Below, one piece after another: positions 8,874-17,091 of a DNA stretch of 64,000 nt (the first letter of the stretch is position 1; each line of letters starts with the position of its first letter). The notes under the pieces were generated by a model that saw only the letters and a program-made list of their open reading frames with translations, did not search any database and was not told where the DNA came from. The position numbers and the translations under genes were made by a program. Source of the DNA: Siminovitchia terrae (GTDB lineage: Bacteria; Bacillota; Bacilli; Bacillales; Bacillaceae_C). The stretch covers positions 1 through 64,000 of the forward strand of contig NZ_QYTW02000016.1 of NCBI RefSeq assembly GCF_003605405.2, in the 5' to 3' direction.

Positions 8874-9562
8874 GCTTCCTTCACCCCTTCTTTCGTAAGA
8901 ATCAGCCGGCTCGTGACAAGGGCATCAATGTAGAGGTGAGGGGTCACAATCTCTTCGGGAGAAAGTTCTCCTTCTTCTACGATCTGATCGACTTCAGCAA
9001 TGACATAGTTTGCTGCTGTTGCCATAATTGGATTGAAATTCCTGGCGGTTTTGTAATAGACCAGGTTACCTTTTGTATCTGCTTTTTTGGCACGTATGAG
9101 AGCCACATCGGCTTTCAAGGCCTTTTCAAAAAGATATGTCTCGCCATCGATTACTTTTGTTTCTTTGCCTTTTGCGAGTTCGGTACCAACGGCTGTTTTT
9201 GTGTAAAAGCCCCCTATCCCAGCTCCTCCAGCTCGAATGGCTTCGGAAAAAGTCCCTTGAGGAAGAAGCTGTATTTCAAGCTTTCCTTGGTTATACCACT
9301 GGGCTACTTCCCGGTTGCTCGTAAAATATGAGCCGATTGCCTTTTTTATTTTTCCTTGCTGCAGGAGAAGTCCTAGACCTCGCCCGGCTTCTCCGACATT
9401 ATTGCTAATAATCGTCAAATCTGTTGCGGAATGTCTCGTCAACTCATCAATCAATGTCAGCGGACTTCCAATCAGGCCGAAACCGCCGACCATGATAGAG
9501 TCTCCGGTTCGAACTACTTTTTGTATGGCTTCTCGTGCATTTGTCAGCTTTATGGCTCTCAT
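8870..9562 (-). CDS. pcaI: 3-oxoadipate/3-oxoacid CoA-transferase, subunit A
   Basis: This is the alpha subunit of the same CoA-transferase (230 residues). The glycine-rich stretch VGGFGLIGSP near residue 26, ISNNVGEAGRGLG and the segment GAGIGGFYTKTAVGTELAKGKE are typical of alpha subunits. It overlaps the upstream alpha/beta-hydrolase gene and the downstream beta subunit gene by 4 bp each, so the two subunits should be made in equal amounts. With PcaJ it activates 3-oxoadipate for thiolysis. Confidence 0.9.
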   Translation of the reverse strand: MRAIKLTNAREAIQKVVRTGDSIMVGGFGLIGSPLTLIDELTRHSATDLTIISNNVGEAGRGLGLLLQQGKIKKAIGSYFTSNREVAQWYNQGKLEIQLLPQGTFSEAIRAGGAGIGGFYTKTAVGTELAKGKETKVIDGETYLFEKALKADVALIRAKKADTKGNLVYYKTARNFNPIMATAANYVIAEVDQIVEEGELSPEEIVTPHLYIDALVTSRLILTKEGVKEA

Positions 9563-10404
9563 GATTTCACTTCCTTATGAGATAAAAATGTTTGGATTTG
9601 GCTGAAGATCTTCGGCTGCTTATTGAATACCAGTTCATAATGGTTGACTGGAGAGACTTCTGTCTGAAGTCTTGAGAGCTGTTTTTTCATCTGAGCATAG
9701 CCCTCTTCTTGGAAAAGTGGTCCTTTATCTCCAATGCTTCCGGTTGAAATTAGAAGGAAAACAGGGCAAGCGATATGGGCCAACACGTTCGCGGATTGGA
9801 AAGTGTAGAAGCTTTCAAAGTCACGTGTGATGGTTTGAAGGTTGGACTTGTTTCTCCAGAAGCGCTCATCTTTTGCAATTTCATAATGGACCGCCTCTTC
9901 CATCTGTTGATCCCAATTAATATTCAGACGAGTATACAGCTTTTTTGCTTCCTCGATATATTGGTCCGGATTCGAATAGGTTTTTTTCAAACGCTCCAAA
10001 GATGGGAGAACGAGCTGTCTTGTGGACTCATCTGCCAGGCCAGCGCCATCAAGGAGGATCAGGCTTTCCGTATTGGCCAGCCGACTGGCGGCAATGGCAC
10101 TGATATACGCTCCCATCGAATATCCAAGAAGGATGGGACGCTCAATTTCCAGCGTAGCGATCAAATCCAGCAGGTGATCAGCGTGGGTATAAATGGAGCT
10201 GTCTCCCGCTGCTGCTTCGCTGTTTCCACGGCCTAAAATATCATAGCTAATAAACTGATATGTGCCTGAAAAAGCTTCCTGGTAGTAATGAAGTTGCTTG
10301 TGATTGCCGGTCAGACCGTGGGAGCCAATAATGGTTCCCTGCTCACCAGGTGTCTCATGGATATAAAAGGTCCGTCCTTTGTTTGTCGTCACATATTGTC
10401 CCAT
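9559..10404 (-). CDS. Alpha/beta hydrolase, probable 3-oxoadipate enol-lactonase
   Basis: A 281-residue alpha/beta-hydrolase with oxyanion-hole segment GSHGLTGN near residue 28, nucleophile elbow GYSMG (Ser96), and a probable catalytic His in VNHYELVF near the C-terminus. In catechol branches, PcaD opens 3-oxoadipate enol-lactone to 3-oxoadipate. This gene lies between the DUF3237 gene and the CoA-transferase, exactly where PcaD is expected, and overlaps pcaI by 4 bp. Sequence alone cannot separate it from other esterases or ring-fission hydrolases; the function is inferred from the pathway. Confidence 0.8.
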   Translation of the reverse strand: MGQYVTTNKGRTFYIHETPGEQGTIIGSHGLTGNHKQLHYYQEAFSGTYQFISYDILGRGNSEAAAGDSSIYTHADHLLDLIATLEIERPILLGYSMGAYISAIAASRLANTESLILLDGAGLADESTRQLVLPSLERLKKTYSNPDQYIEEAKKLYTRLNINWDQQMEEAVHYEIAKDERFWRNKSNLQTITRDFESFYTFQSANVLAHIACPVFLLISTGSIGDKGPLFQEEGYAQMKKQLSRLQTEVSPVNHYELVFNKQPKIFSQIQTFLSHKEVKS

Positions 10405-10429
10405 GTTATTAAATCCCTACTTTCCATTT

Positions 10430-10897
10430 TTAATCAACCGTGTAAATGGAATAATTGACTTTTCCGGGAAGCCTGATGCCTCTTGACACAAAGAGCCGCC
10501 GGTTCAGCCAGTTATATTTGGAAGAGGCTGTCTCAAATATGGGAGCTGTGCGGAAATAGTACTCGTCCGGATCCACCTCTTCGTTGTTGTCTAGTCGCTC
10601 AAGGACCTCAGGGTCTCCAGTGCGGATACCGCGGTACGCCATCATAATCAATTCTCCGTCATTCGTGCGGAGAAGAATGCGTACATCTTGAATGATTGTG
10701 CCGTCTTCTTGGACAGTGATCCAATCATCTCCTCCAGGAACTACTTCAGCTGTTAATTTATCACCACGCAGAGAGCCCCCAGTGACACGGATGATCCGCC
10801 TGTTTCCGTTGGGGGTTTTCCCAGGAAGGTGTGCTCCCTCAACTGTCAGCTCCATATCGCATAAAAAGGTGAGGGAGGGGGCGGGCAAATGTCTCAT
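10430..10897 (-). CDS. DUF3237 protein in the catechol operon
   Basis: The 155 residues fit the DUF3237 family: an N-terminal FLCDMELTVEGAH strand, GKTPNGNRRIIRVTGGSLRG, VVPGGDDW near residue 53, and the C-terminal YFRTAP.FETASSKYNWLNRRLF block. The family has no firmly assigned reaction that I know. The gene overlaps the muconate cycloisomerase gene by 4 bp and is followed by the enol-lactonase-like gene, so it takes the place where muconolactone isomerase (CatC) is required. No CatC-like frame of about 90-100 residues is visible in the locus. I infer it may carry out that isomerisation or otherwise assist lactone handling; this is a hypothesis. Confidence 0.85.
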   Translation of the reverse strand: MRHLPAPSLTFLCDMELTVEGAHLPGKTPNGNRRIIRVTGGSLRGDKLTAEVVPGGDDWITVQEDGTIIQDVRILLRTNDGELIMMAYRGIRTGDPEVLERLDNNEEVDPDEYYFRTAPIFETASSKYNWLNRRLFVSRGIRLPGKVNYSIYTVD

Positions 10898-12036
10898 CTT
10901 GACAACGCTCCTTTCTCTTCTTTCCTTTTGTATTCCTCCACTTTCTTTTCATCCAGTTCAACACCAAGGCCAGGGTCTTCTGGGACAAAAATGAAGCCAT
11001 CTTTGATAGTGAGCGGATTTTTCACAAGATCATCCGCCAGCCAGGCTGGACCAAACAGCTCGCTGCCATAGTTTAGGTTCGGGATTGATGCATAGGCGTG
11101 AACACAGGCTGCAGTCCCTATAGAGCTTTCAAGAGAAGTCCCTCCAAAGCAGGCAATCCCAGCTGATTCAGCAATTCCAGCAATCTTGACAGTATTTTTC
11201 ATACCACCTGATTTATGAATTTTCAATGAAAAAATATCTGCCGCTTTTTCTTTCGCTAGCCGCAAGGCATCTTGAACAGAAGCTAGGCTTTCGTCAGCCA
11301 TAATTGGTACTTTTTTCATTGAAGACAGGCATGCCAGCCCTTCGATGTCTTCGGGAGGCAGGGGCTGCTCCAGAAAATCAATACCTGCGTCAAAAAATGC
11401 ATCCATCCATTTCATTGAAGTAATTCGATCCCAAGAGCCGTTCGGATCAATACCAATTGTGGAGAGACCGTTGAGTCCTTCCGCTATACGGATATTACGC
11501 AAGGCATCTTCTCCAGGAGAGTCATGTCCAGATTTTGTTTTGAAATTGGTATAGGTGCCCGAATGAACATAACTCTTGGCTTCTTCGATATCACCTTCAG
11601 GGGTCCCGGATGCAAGCGCCCACCTGACTTGGATCCTGTCCTGTTGCAGACCGCCCAGCAATTGGTGAACTGGCACACCATATGTTTTTCCAAGTGCATC
11701 GAACAAAGCCATTTCGACTGCAGCTTTGGCAAAGGCATTGCCGCGGATTTGCCGGTTCAGTTTCTGCAGGAGTCTTTCGATATAGTCAGCTTCTTCATCC
11801 AATAGAAGGGGGGCGGCATATTGGTCGATAACGAGTTTCATCGTTTCTACACTTTCTCCGTTCCACCAGATTCCTGGAGTAGTCCCTTCACCGATGCCGA
11901 CTACACCGTTACTCAACTCCATTCGGGTTAATACAAAGCTTTTAGTAGCCACTTTTTCAGTTGAAAATTGGTGCGGACGTTTGATGGGAATATCTAATAG
12001 TTCTGTGGTAATGCGTTTGATTTTGATGACAGACAC
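10894..12036 (-). CDS. catB: Muconate cycloisomerase (enolase superfamily)
   Basis: This enzyme would close cis,cis-muconate to muconolactone. It has the MLE-subgroup layout: capping domain about residues 1-125, then the barrel with the Lys-x-Lys base (NFKTKSGHD), metal ligands in GIDPNGSWD, FLEQPLPPED and IMADES, and the second base Lys in SLKIHKSGG. I choose the GTG at 12036 because GGAGGAGAT precedes it; an upstream ATG at 12087 has no such site and would add 17 residues. That gives 380 residues, near the family norm. Some relatives racemise dipeptides or N-acylamino acids, but adjacency to an intradiol dioxygenase supports CatB. Confidence 0.9.
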   Translation of the reverse strand: MSVIKIKRITTELLDIPIKRPHQFSTEKVATKSFVLTRMELSNGVVGIGEGTTPGIWWNGESVETMKLVIDQYAAPLLLDEEADYIERLLQKLNRQIRGNAFAKAAVEMALFDALGKTYGVPVHQLLGGLQQDRIQVRWALASGTPEGDIEEAKSYVHSGTYTNFKTKSGHDSPGEDALRNIRIAEGLNGLSTIGIDPNGSWDRITSMKWMDAFFDAGIDFLEQPLPPEDIEGLACLSSMKKVPIMADESLASVQDALRLAKEKAADIFSLKIHKSGGMKNTVKIAGIAESAGIACFGGTSLESSIGTAACVHAYASIPNLNYGSELFGPAWLADDLVKNPLTIKDGFIFVPEDPGLGVELDEKKVEEYKRKEEKGALSR

Positions 12037-12114
12037 GAAGTATCTCCTCCGATTCCATTGGTTTTTAGGCAAAAGCGAAAGGGACATTTTGCAATGCCCC
12101 TTAGTGATGATACT

Positions 12115-12897
12115 TTACTCCCGGCGCATCACGAAGTTTAATGAAGCTTCTTTGCGGCCGTTCTTGTCTTCTAACTTTGTTACGAGTTCAGTACGCACTC
12201 CGTCCGCCACATCTGTTTCCAGCCACTCGTCACCTTCAAAGAAGACCTGAGTAATCAGTGTTTCGTGTCCTTCGGCTTCAAACATGAGATGAAGATGGGC
12301 TGGCCGCATTGGATGTTGGTCCATAAAGCCCAAGAACTCTCCTGTCGGTCCGTCCGCCGGAATGGAATAAGGAAGTGGAACAATAGATTGTACTTCAAAG
12401 TCTCCGTTTTCATCCGTATAGAAATATCCTCTTAAATTGTACTTTGGAGCATCGGAATCAAAGGATGAATATTTACCAGAGTCGTCATTTTGCCACATTT
12501 CCACCCGAGTATTCGCTAATGGCATACCGTCCGTACTGCTCACATTGCCTTTAAAGAGCAGAGGTTCACCCGGTTCATTCGAACGTTGCGTGAGAACCAA
12601 TGGTTTTCCCGGTTCTTTTTCCACTAGCGGAGAACCTTCAACAAAGTATGGTCCGAGGAGAGAAGGCTGTGTTCCTGGCTTGTCAGTATACATCGCCCTA
12701 AGCACATGGGTCTCAAGGAAAACATCTGCATAAAGGGGAAGTTCTCCAGTCCGACCTAACCGATCCGCCCAGTCGACGAAGTTTGTATATTCCTCATGAT
12801 TCAATTTTGCTTCAGTTAAAAAATTCTGAATGTGTTTGATAAACAAATTGAATACCTCTTCAACGCGCTCGTTCTTCTTGGTTACTTGTTTTTGCAT
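12115..12897 (-). CDS. catA: Intradiol ring-cleavage dioxygenase, probable catechol 1,2-dioxygenase
   Basis: This non-haem Fe(III) enzyme opens catechol between the hydroxyls to cis,cis-muconate. A helical dioxygenase_N region (about 1-75) leads to LLGPYFVEGSP and the beta-sandwich. The four iron ligands are visible: Tyr143 (GKYSSFD), Tyr177 (LPYSIPADG), His201 and His203 (RPAHLHL). At 260 residues it is shorter than many CatA proteins. A hydroxyquinol 1,2-dioxygenase would look similar, but no maleylacetate reductase is present while muconate cycloisomerase is, so catechol is the better substrate call. It is 19 bp behind the adenylyltransferase gene. Confidence 0.9.
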   Translation of the reverse strand: MQKQVTKKNERVEEVFNLFIKHIQNFLTEAKLNHEEYTNFVDWADRLGRTGELPLYADVFLETHVLRAMYTDKPGTQPSLLGPYFVEGSPLVEKEPGKPLVLTQRSNEPGEPLLFKGNVSSTDGMPLANTRVEMWQNDDSGKYSSFDSDAPKYNLRGYFYTDENGDFEVQSIVPLPYSIPADGPTGEFLGFMDQHPMRPAHLHLMFEAEGHETLITQVFFEGDEWLETDVADGVRTELVTKLEDKNGRKEASLNFVMRRE

Positions 12898-12916
12898 GAA
12901 TATTCCTCCTCAATAT

Positions 12917-13465
12917 TTAGATATCTATGGTTTCGAGGTTATTTCTTCCTAATAACTGGTAAACTTTCAACCAATCATTATTTTGCAGCAGTTCTCGGAT
13001 TCTAGTGGATGATATTTTTTCACCCTGCTCACAGGTGATGAAAGGATGAATATTGATAGTGAAATAGTTTGAGAGCAGTTCAATGTTTCCTTGTTTCCCT
13101 TTTCCGAAATGAAAGTCACTTCCGACCCAAATTTCGCGGGTATTTAATCGACTCAGCTCTGCGATAAAGTCAGCCGGTGGTTTTGATGCGTAATGCTGGT
13201 CGAAGTTTGCAACAATCGTATAATCGACATTCAATTTTTCGATAAGGGCCAGCTTTTCATCTATGCTTGTCAGTACCCGTTGATTTTGAAAATAGGCTCG
13301 AGGAGGAGGGTCAAAGGTATAAACAACAGAAGGTATTTCAAGCTCATGAGCTCTTCTAACTGCCTGTTTAATCAGTGCCTGATGCCCTTTATGCAAGCCG
13401 TCAAATGCCCCGATGGACACAACTGAAGCTGGTAGGGAAAGCTCGTTATCATTCATAACTCTCAT
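12917..13465 (-). CDS. Stand-alone FMN adenylyltransferase (FAD synthetase domain)
   Basis: The protein has only the N-terminal nucleotidyltransferase half of bifunctional RibF. The ATP-binding motif GAFDGLHKGH starts near residue 18 and ISSTRIRELL near residue 150. At 182 residues it lacks the C-terminal riboflavin kinase domain. It would convert FMN plus ATP to FAD. Its place, 27 bp behind the FADH2-dependent monooxygenase gene and in front of the dioxygenase, suggests it raises FAD supply when the pathway is induced. The ATG follows GAGGAGGAATCATC. A truncated pseudo-RibF is unlikely given intact motifs and spacing. Confidence 0.88.
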   Translation of the reverse strand: MRVMNDNELSLPASVVSIGAFDGLHKGHQALIKQAVRRAHELEIPSVVYTFDPPPRAYFQNQRVLTSIDEKLALIEKLNVDYTIVANFDQHYASKPPADFIAELSRLNTREIWVGSDFHFGKGKQGNIELLSNYFTINIHPFITCEQGEKISSTRIRELLQNNDWLKVYQLLGRNNLETIDI

Positions 13466-13492
13466 GATGATTCCTCCTCATGCCGAATGGGG

Positions 13493-15037
13493 TTAGTTTT
13501 TAAAATAGTTAACATCGTCCGGGTTAATCCAAGTGTCATTTACCCATCCGTCCAGGTCATAGTCAGCCATACATTGATCGGCAAATGCGATGTATTTATC
13601 CGCCTCACCGGTTTGATTGGCTACTGTCAAGTTTTCCAAGCGGATATTTTCATGGTTTCCGGAGTAGTTTCGCTCATATAACTCATGACGTCCGCCGTAT
13701 TCTGTTCCGACAACTTCCCAAAGCAATTTGATCAGCTTGATCTTTTCAAGAGAAGTGATTCCGTTGGAACCGCGATAAAGGCGGTCTATCAGAGGCCTCA
13801 ATTCAGGATTTTTAAAATCCGCTGCGCTCGATGGCTGAACAATCAGGTTTCCGGCTACGACATTTTCGATGATCCCTTTGATTTTCGGCCAGCCTTCCGA
13901 CATAAATACACGATAGGATAGTCCATATTTAAGGTTCGGAAGCACGGTTCCATTTCTACCTTCGTCCGGATTCAGTGCCATCGAGTCACTCAGTGACCAG
14001 AATAAGTTCTTCCAGGCCAGTACTTCACCGACATTTGCCTGTACACCGCGGAATTGATCTGTACCGTTCGTTTTGACAGCTTTTAGCAGCAGTCCAGCAA
14101 TAAAGTCCAGTTTTACTGCTAATCTTGTTACTCCGTGAAAGGTGAAACGATGAAGGAATCCGCTTTCAGGAAAGAAGTTGTTTGCTTTTTCTACGTCTTT
14201 GTAAATTAGAATATTTTCCCATGGGATCAATGCCCGGTCAAAAATCAAAACAGCATCGTTTTCGTCGAATCTGCTGCTCAGCGGGTAGTCGAAGGGGCTT
14301 CCCATGACAGCTGCCTGCATTTCATAAGACTGACGACAGATCAGTTTGACACCAGGTGTATCCATCGGCGTGATAAATACGAGGGCCATGTCTTCAGATC
14401 CCACAGGAACAGCTCCGTAATGAGCAACGAAGTTATAGTTGGTTAAAGCTGACCCGGTAGCCACCATTTTTGCACCGCTTACAATGATTCCTTCCTCAGT
14501 TTCTTCTTCCGCCCGGATGAAGACACCGTTTACAGCTTCCATTGGTTTGTTGCGGTCTACAGGGGGATTGATAATGGCATGGTTAAAGAACCAGTTCCTT
14601 TCCTGTGCTTCTTTATACCAAAATTTTGCATTTTCCTCATAAGGTGCGTAGTATTCTGGATCCGCCCCCAAAGTGGCTAAGAAAGCAGCCTTGTAGTCGG
14701 GTGATCTTCCCATCTGTCCGTAAGTAATCTTGGCCCATTCAGCGATGGCGTCTCTTGAACGGAGGAGATCATCGGCTGTTCTGTCATATTGGAAGAATTT
14801 TTGCGTATACCCGTTATTTCCGGTATCCGTTTCAGTAGTCAGAATTGATTTCGTTTTTTCGTCATGTAACGCGTCGTATTGGCGTGCAATGGATCTCGCC
14901 GCATTTCTAAAGGCGGGATGAGTAGTTACGTCTTTGACCCTTTCGCCGTTGATCCATACTTCACGGTTATCTTTCAAGCTCTCCAAGTATTCTTTTCCGG
15001 TCAAAGGCAATTGTGTTTTTTGCTGTTGCGTAATCAT
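13493..15037 (-). CDS. FADH2-dependent phenol hydroxylase component (HpaB/PheA1 family)
   Basis: This is the large oxygenase component of a two-component flavin monooxygenase (514 residues, usual for HpaB, PheA1 and NphA1). It would hydroxylate a phenol ortho to the hydroxyl with FADH2 and O2. Family segments include the N-terminal TGKEYLESLKD.REVWINGERV, the acyl-CoA dehydrogenase-like middle with ALVFITPMDTPGVKLICRQSYE, and YPLSSRFDENDAVLIFD. Products from the operon indicate catechol as output, hence phenol as the simplest substrate; 4-hydroxyphenylacetate or nitrophenols remain possible. It is first in the nine-gene operon, with AAGGAGG before its ATG; the reductase partner is at 17092-17553. 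Confidence 0.9.
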   Translation of the reverse strand: MITQQQKTQLPLTGKEYLESLKDNREVWINGERVKDVTTHPAFRNAARSIARQYDALHDEKTKSILTTETDTGNNGYTQKFFQYDRTADDLLRSRDAIAEWAKITYGQMGRSPDYKAAFLATLGADPEYYAPYEENAKFWYKEAQERNWFFNHAIINPPVDRNKPMEAVNGVFIRAEEETEEGIIVSGAKMVATGSALTNYNFVAHYGAVPVGSEDMALVFITPMDTPGVKLICRQSYEMQAAVMGSPFDYPLSSRFDENDAVLIFDRALIPWENILIYKDVEKANNFFPESGFLHRFTFHGVTRLAVKLDFIAGLLLKAVKTNGTDQFRGVQANVGEVLAWKNLFWSLSDSMALNPDEGRNGTVLPNLKYGLSYRVFMSEGWPKIKGIIENVVAGNLIVQPSSAADFKNPELRPLIDRLYRGSNGITSLEKIKLIKLLWEVVGTEYGGRHELYERNYSGNHENIRLENLTVANQTGEADKYIAFADQCMADYDLDGWVNDTWINPDDVNYFKN

Positions 15038-15063
15038 ATGAAACCTCCTTAGGGGGGATTTAG

Positions 15064-15078
15064 TTGAAGCGCTTTCAA
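15064..15078. promoter_or_regulatory. cre-like palindrome before the catabolic operon
   Basis: TTGAAGCGCTTTCAA resembles a CcpA catabolite-responsive element but is one base short of the ideal symmetrical site. It lies about 27 bp before the ATG of the hydroxylase gene, inside the transcribed leader, where a bound repressor could block elongation. Confidence 0.45.
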
Positions 15079-15101
15079 CTGATGATTTTATTATCTAGTT
15101 T

Positions 15102-15137
15102 TATCAGAATTATTTTAAGTGCAAAATAATACTGATA
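15102..15137. promoter_or_regulatory. Inverted-repeat operator upstream of the phenol operon
   Basis: TATCAGAATTATTTT (15102-15116), six bases, then AAAATAATACTGATA (15123-15137) is a 15-bp inverted repeat with one mismatch. It sits 65-100 bp upstream of the hydroxylase ATG, in the gap between the operon and its neighbouring regulator gene. It has no U-tract and is not a terminator, so I read it as the binding site of the XylR_N/PucR-type activator. Confidence 0.65.
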
Positions 15138-15181
15138 TAAAATAAATAACTAGCAGATTTTACGGTGTTGTTAAAAGCAAC

Positions 15182-15213
15182 AAAAAAACCTGTTGGATGA
15201 ATAATCCGACAGG
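15182..15213 (-). terminator. Terminator of the regulator gene
   Basis: Read on the minus strand, CCTGTCGGA pairs with TCCAACAGG and is followed by TTTTTTTG. It closes the flavin reductase-regulator unit and separates it from the catabolic operon. Confidence 0.8.
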
Positions 15214-15219
15214 CTGTTG

Positions 15220-17043
15220 TTATGCGTTTAAGGTTAATGAATCATCGTCTTCGCTTTTATTGTTATTAATTGATATTGCGAAATAGACCTGAAGCGCCAA
15301 TTGGCAATTAAAGCGCCCTTCGCCGGTTTTTAAGTCCACGTCACACAATCCCTCGATCTTTTCCAAGCGATACCGCAACCCGGCTATTGACAAGTGAAGT
15401 TCATCCGCAGTCTGTTGAAGGTTTCCATTATTATCAAGATAAGTCTTTAAAGTGATTAAGAAGTTAGACTGATTGGAACTGTCATAATCTACAAGTTCCC
15501 CGATTGTTTTTTTATAAAAATCAATCAGCTCGTTTTGATCGGTTCCTTTTAAAAACATCATCACAGACTTGACGTCTTCATATATAGAGATAATGTTGGA
15601 GGCAGGATTGGTAAGATGGATAAAATCGCTGATTGACCGGGAGTCCTCATAGCTTTTTTTCAATGTCGCCATGTCTCTTGACTCTCTGCCTATACCAATA
15701 TAAAATTTGAGATTGCAGAATTCTTTGCTTAGCTGGGATAACATATTTGTAGCCTCATCAAGGGGCTTTCTGTCTTCTTCATTCGTCAGCACGATATAGA
15801 TATAATCATCATTCGTAAATATATCCTTGTTAGTATTCGCAGGGTTGAGCTTTATACATTGCATGACATCCTGCCTGGATTCCGCAGGTTCCACTTTTAT
15901 GGAAAGAACCCTGTTTTTATTGCTTGGTAGAAAATGAAATAGGTGGGAGAACCTCTCGAAATCTCCGCTATCAAAGTTGCTGATAATCTCTTCAAAGAAA
16001 TTTTCTTTCTTTTTCCAGAGGGAGCGAGCGATTTTCCAATCATGATACATTTGAATGGTAAAGACAGAGAGAGCTCTATTAATGATAAGCTGGTCTTTTT
16101 GGGACATTTTCTTCTGGCCGATCACAACTAGACGTCCCAGATTGATATTGTTCGCTCTAATTGGGAAGGTGGATATGTCATTGTTCTTTTCTTCCGTATA
16201 AATGAAATTGTCCGACCAATTATTGTAGACTGTCTCATCAAAGTCATTTGAAAAAGCGCTTTCAATTTTCCTGTTGTAATAATCGATTACAAGACTTCGC
16301 TGTATGGAATTGGCAACAAATTCAACTGTTTCGGCAAGTGGCCTGTCCTCAAGCAGAAAGTCAGTTAAATCCTGCTGGAATTTATCTGCTTCAACAATGT
16401 TTTGGTTGATGTCGTTCAATTCCCTGTAAGCTCGGTCCAATTCTGATACTAGGGATTCCGCTTTGTAATAGCTTAGATATTTTTTGTGTTTACCTTCAAG
16501 CTGATCGACTGTTTTGGCTGTAAACTGGCAATAAGGATCACCTTTTCCTACACATATCTCTTCATACGCAATGACATCTTTTCCAAAGGTGCTTGTTAAA
16601 TAACCACTGGCATAGCCAGAGAGAATCCAGCATACTTCATCTGAGCCATGTCCATGGCATTCAATATGCTCTTCTGCTTCAAACGAATTTCTCCAAAAAC
16701 CTGTAAAGTAAAGCGAGTCCTCATTCAACTCTATTTGATCAGGCTCTACCGTCACAACTCCTTCTAGTGTATGCAGTACCGGCCCTGCTAAGATTAATTC
16801 TTTGCGATTTTTCCATTTATACATGGATGTTAGGGATTCACCGTCTTTTTTCCCCCATTCCCAGCCATATCTCATGAGGAATCCCTTGGCTCTATCTATA
16901 CCAAGGGTATTAATTAAGTCGCGGCGTAAAAGACCAAGGGCTTCAACTGAAACCAATACCATTCTTTTATGATTAAAAGTAATCATACCCGTACGCGGAT
17001 TTGTTTCCAGCAGATTATCAAAAAATAATTGGCTAGCTTTCAT
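15220..17043 (-). CDS. Aromatic-sensing regulator: XylR_N-V4R-PucR type HTH
   Basis: The 607-residue protein joins a phenol sensor to a non-sigma-54 output. Residues about 1-100 resemble the XylR/DmpR N-terminal domain. About 105-190 form a V4R domain with the zinc-type cysteine motif EEICVGKGDPYCQF and an earlier Cys in CWILSGYASGYL. A long helical linker and a GAF/CdaR-like middle follow. The C-terminus (about 530-580) is a PucR-family HTH: LKTYLDNNGNLQQTADELHL then SIAGLRYRLEKIE. DmpR/XylR carry an AAA+ domain here instead. It probably activates the adjacent phenol operon through the dyad at 15102-15137. It is 48 bp behind the flavin reductase gene. Confidence 0.87.
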   Translation of the reverse strand: MKASQLFFDNLLETNPRTGMITFNHKRMVLVSVEALGLLRRDLINTLGIDRAKGFLMRYGWEWGKKDGESLTSMYKWKNRKELILAGPVLHTLEGVVTVEPDQIELNEDSLYFTGFWRNSFEAEEHIECHGHGSDEVCWILSGYASGYLTSTFGKDVIAYEEICVGKGDPYCQFTAKTVDQLEGKHKKYLSYYKAESLVSELDRAYRELNDINQNIVEADKFQQDLTDFLLEDRPLAETVEFVANSIQRSLVIDYYNRKIESAFSNDFDETVYNNWSDNFIYTEEKNNDISTFPIRANNINLGRLVVIGQKKMSQKDQLIINRALSVFTIQMYHDWKIARSLWKKKENFFEEIISNFDSGDFERFSHLFHFLPSNKNRVLSIKVEPAESRQDVMQCIKLNPANTNKDIFTNDDYIYIVLTNEEDRKPLDEATNMLSQLSKEFCNLKFYIGIGRESRDMATLKKSYEDSRSISDFIHLTNPASNIISIYEDVKSVMMFLKGTDQNELIDFYKKTIGELVDYDSSNQSNFLITLKTYLDNNGNLQQTADELHLSIAGLRYRLEKIEGLCDVDLKTGEGRFNCQLALQVYFAISINNNKSEDDDSLTLNA

Positions 17044-17091
17044 CCGTCTCTTACCCCCAGTTCATTTTAGGAAAAATGGCAATACGAAACA

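Noticed and set aside
12115-12897. Hydroxyquinol 1,2-dioxygenase as primary call
   Set aside because: No maleylacetate reductase in the locus and muconate cycloisomerase is adjacent, so catechol is the better substrate; kept as an alternative.
16245-16275. cre-like AAAGCGCTTTCA inside the regulator gene
   Set aside because: Inside coding sequence, lacks the TG at the left of the site, and is explained by codons for Glu-Ser-Ala-Phe.
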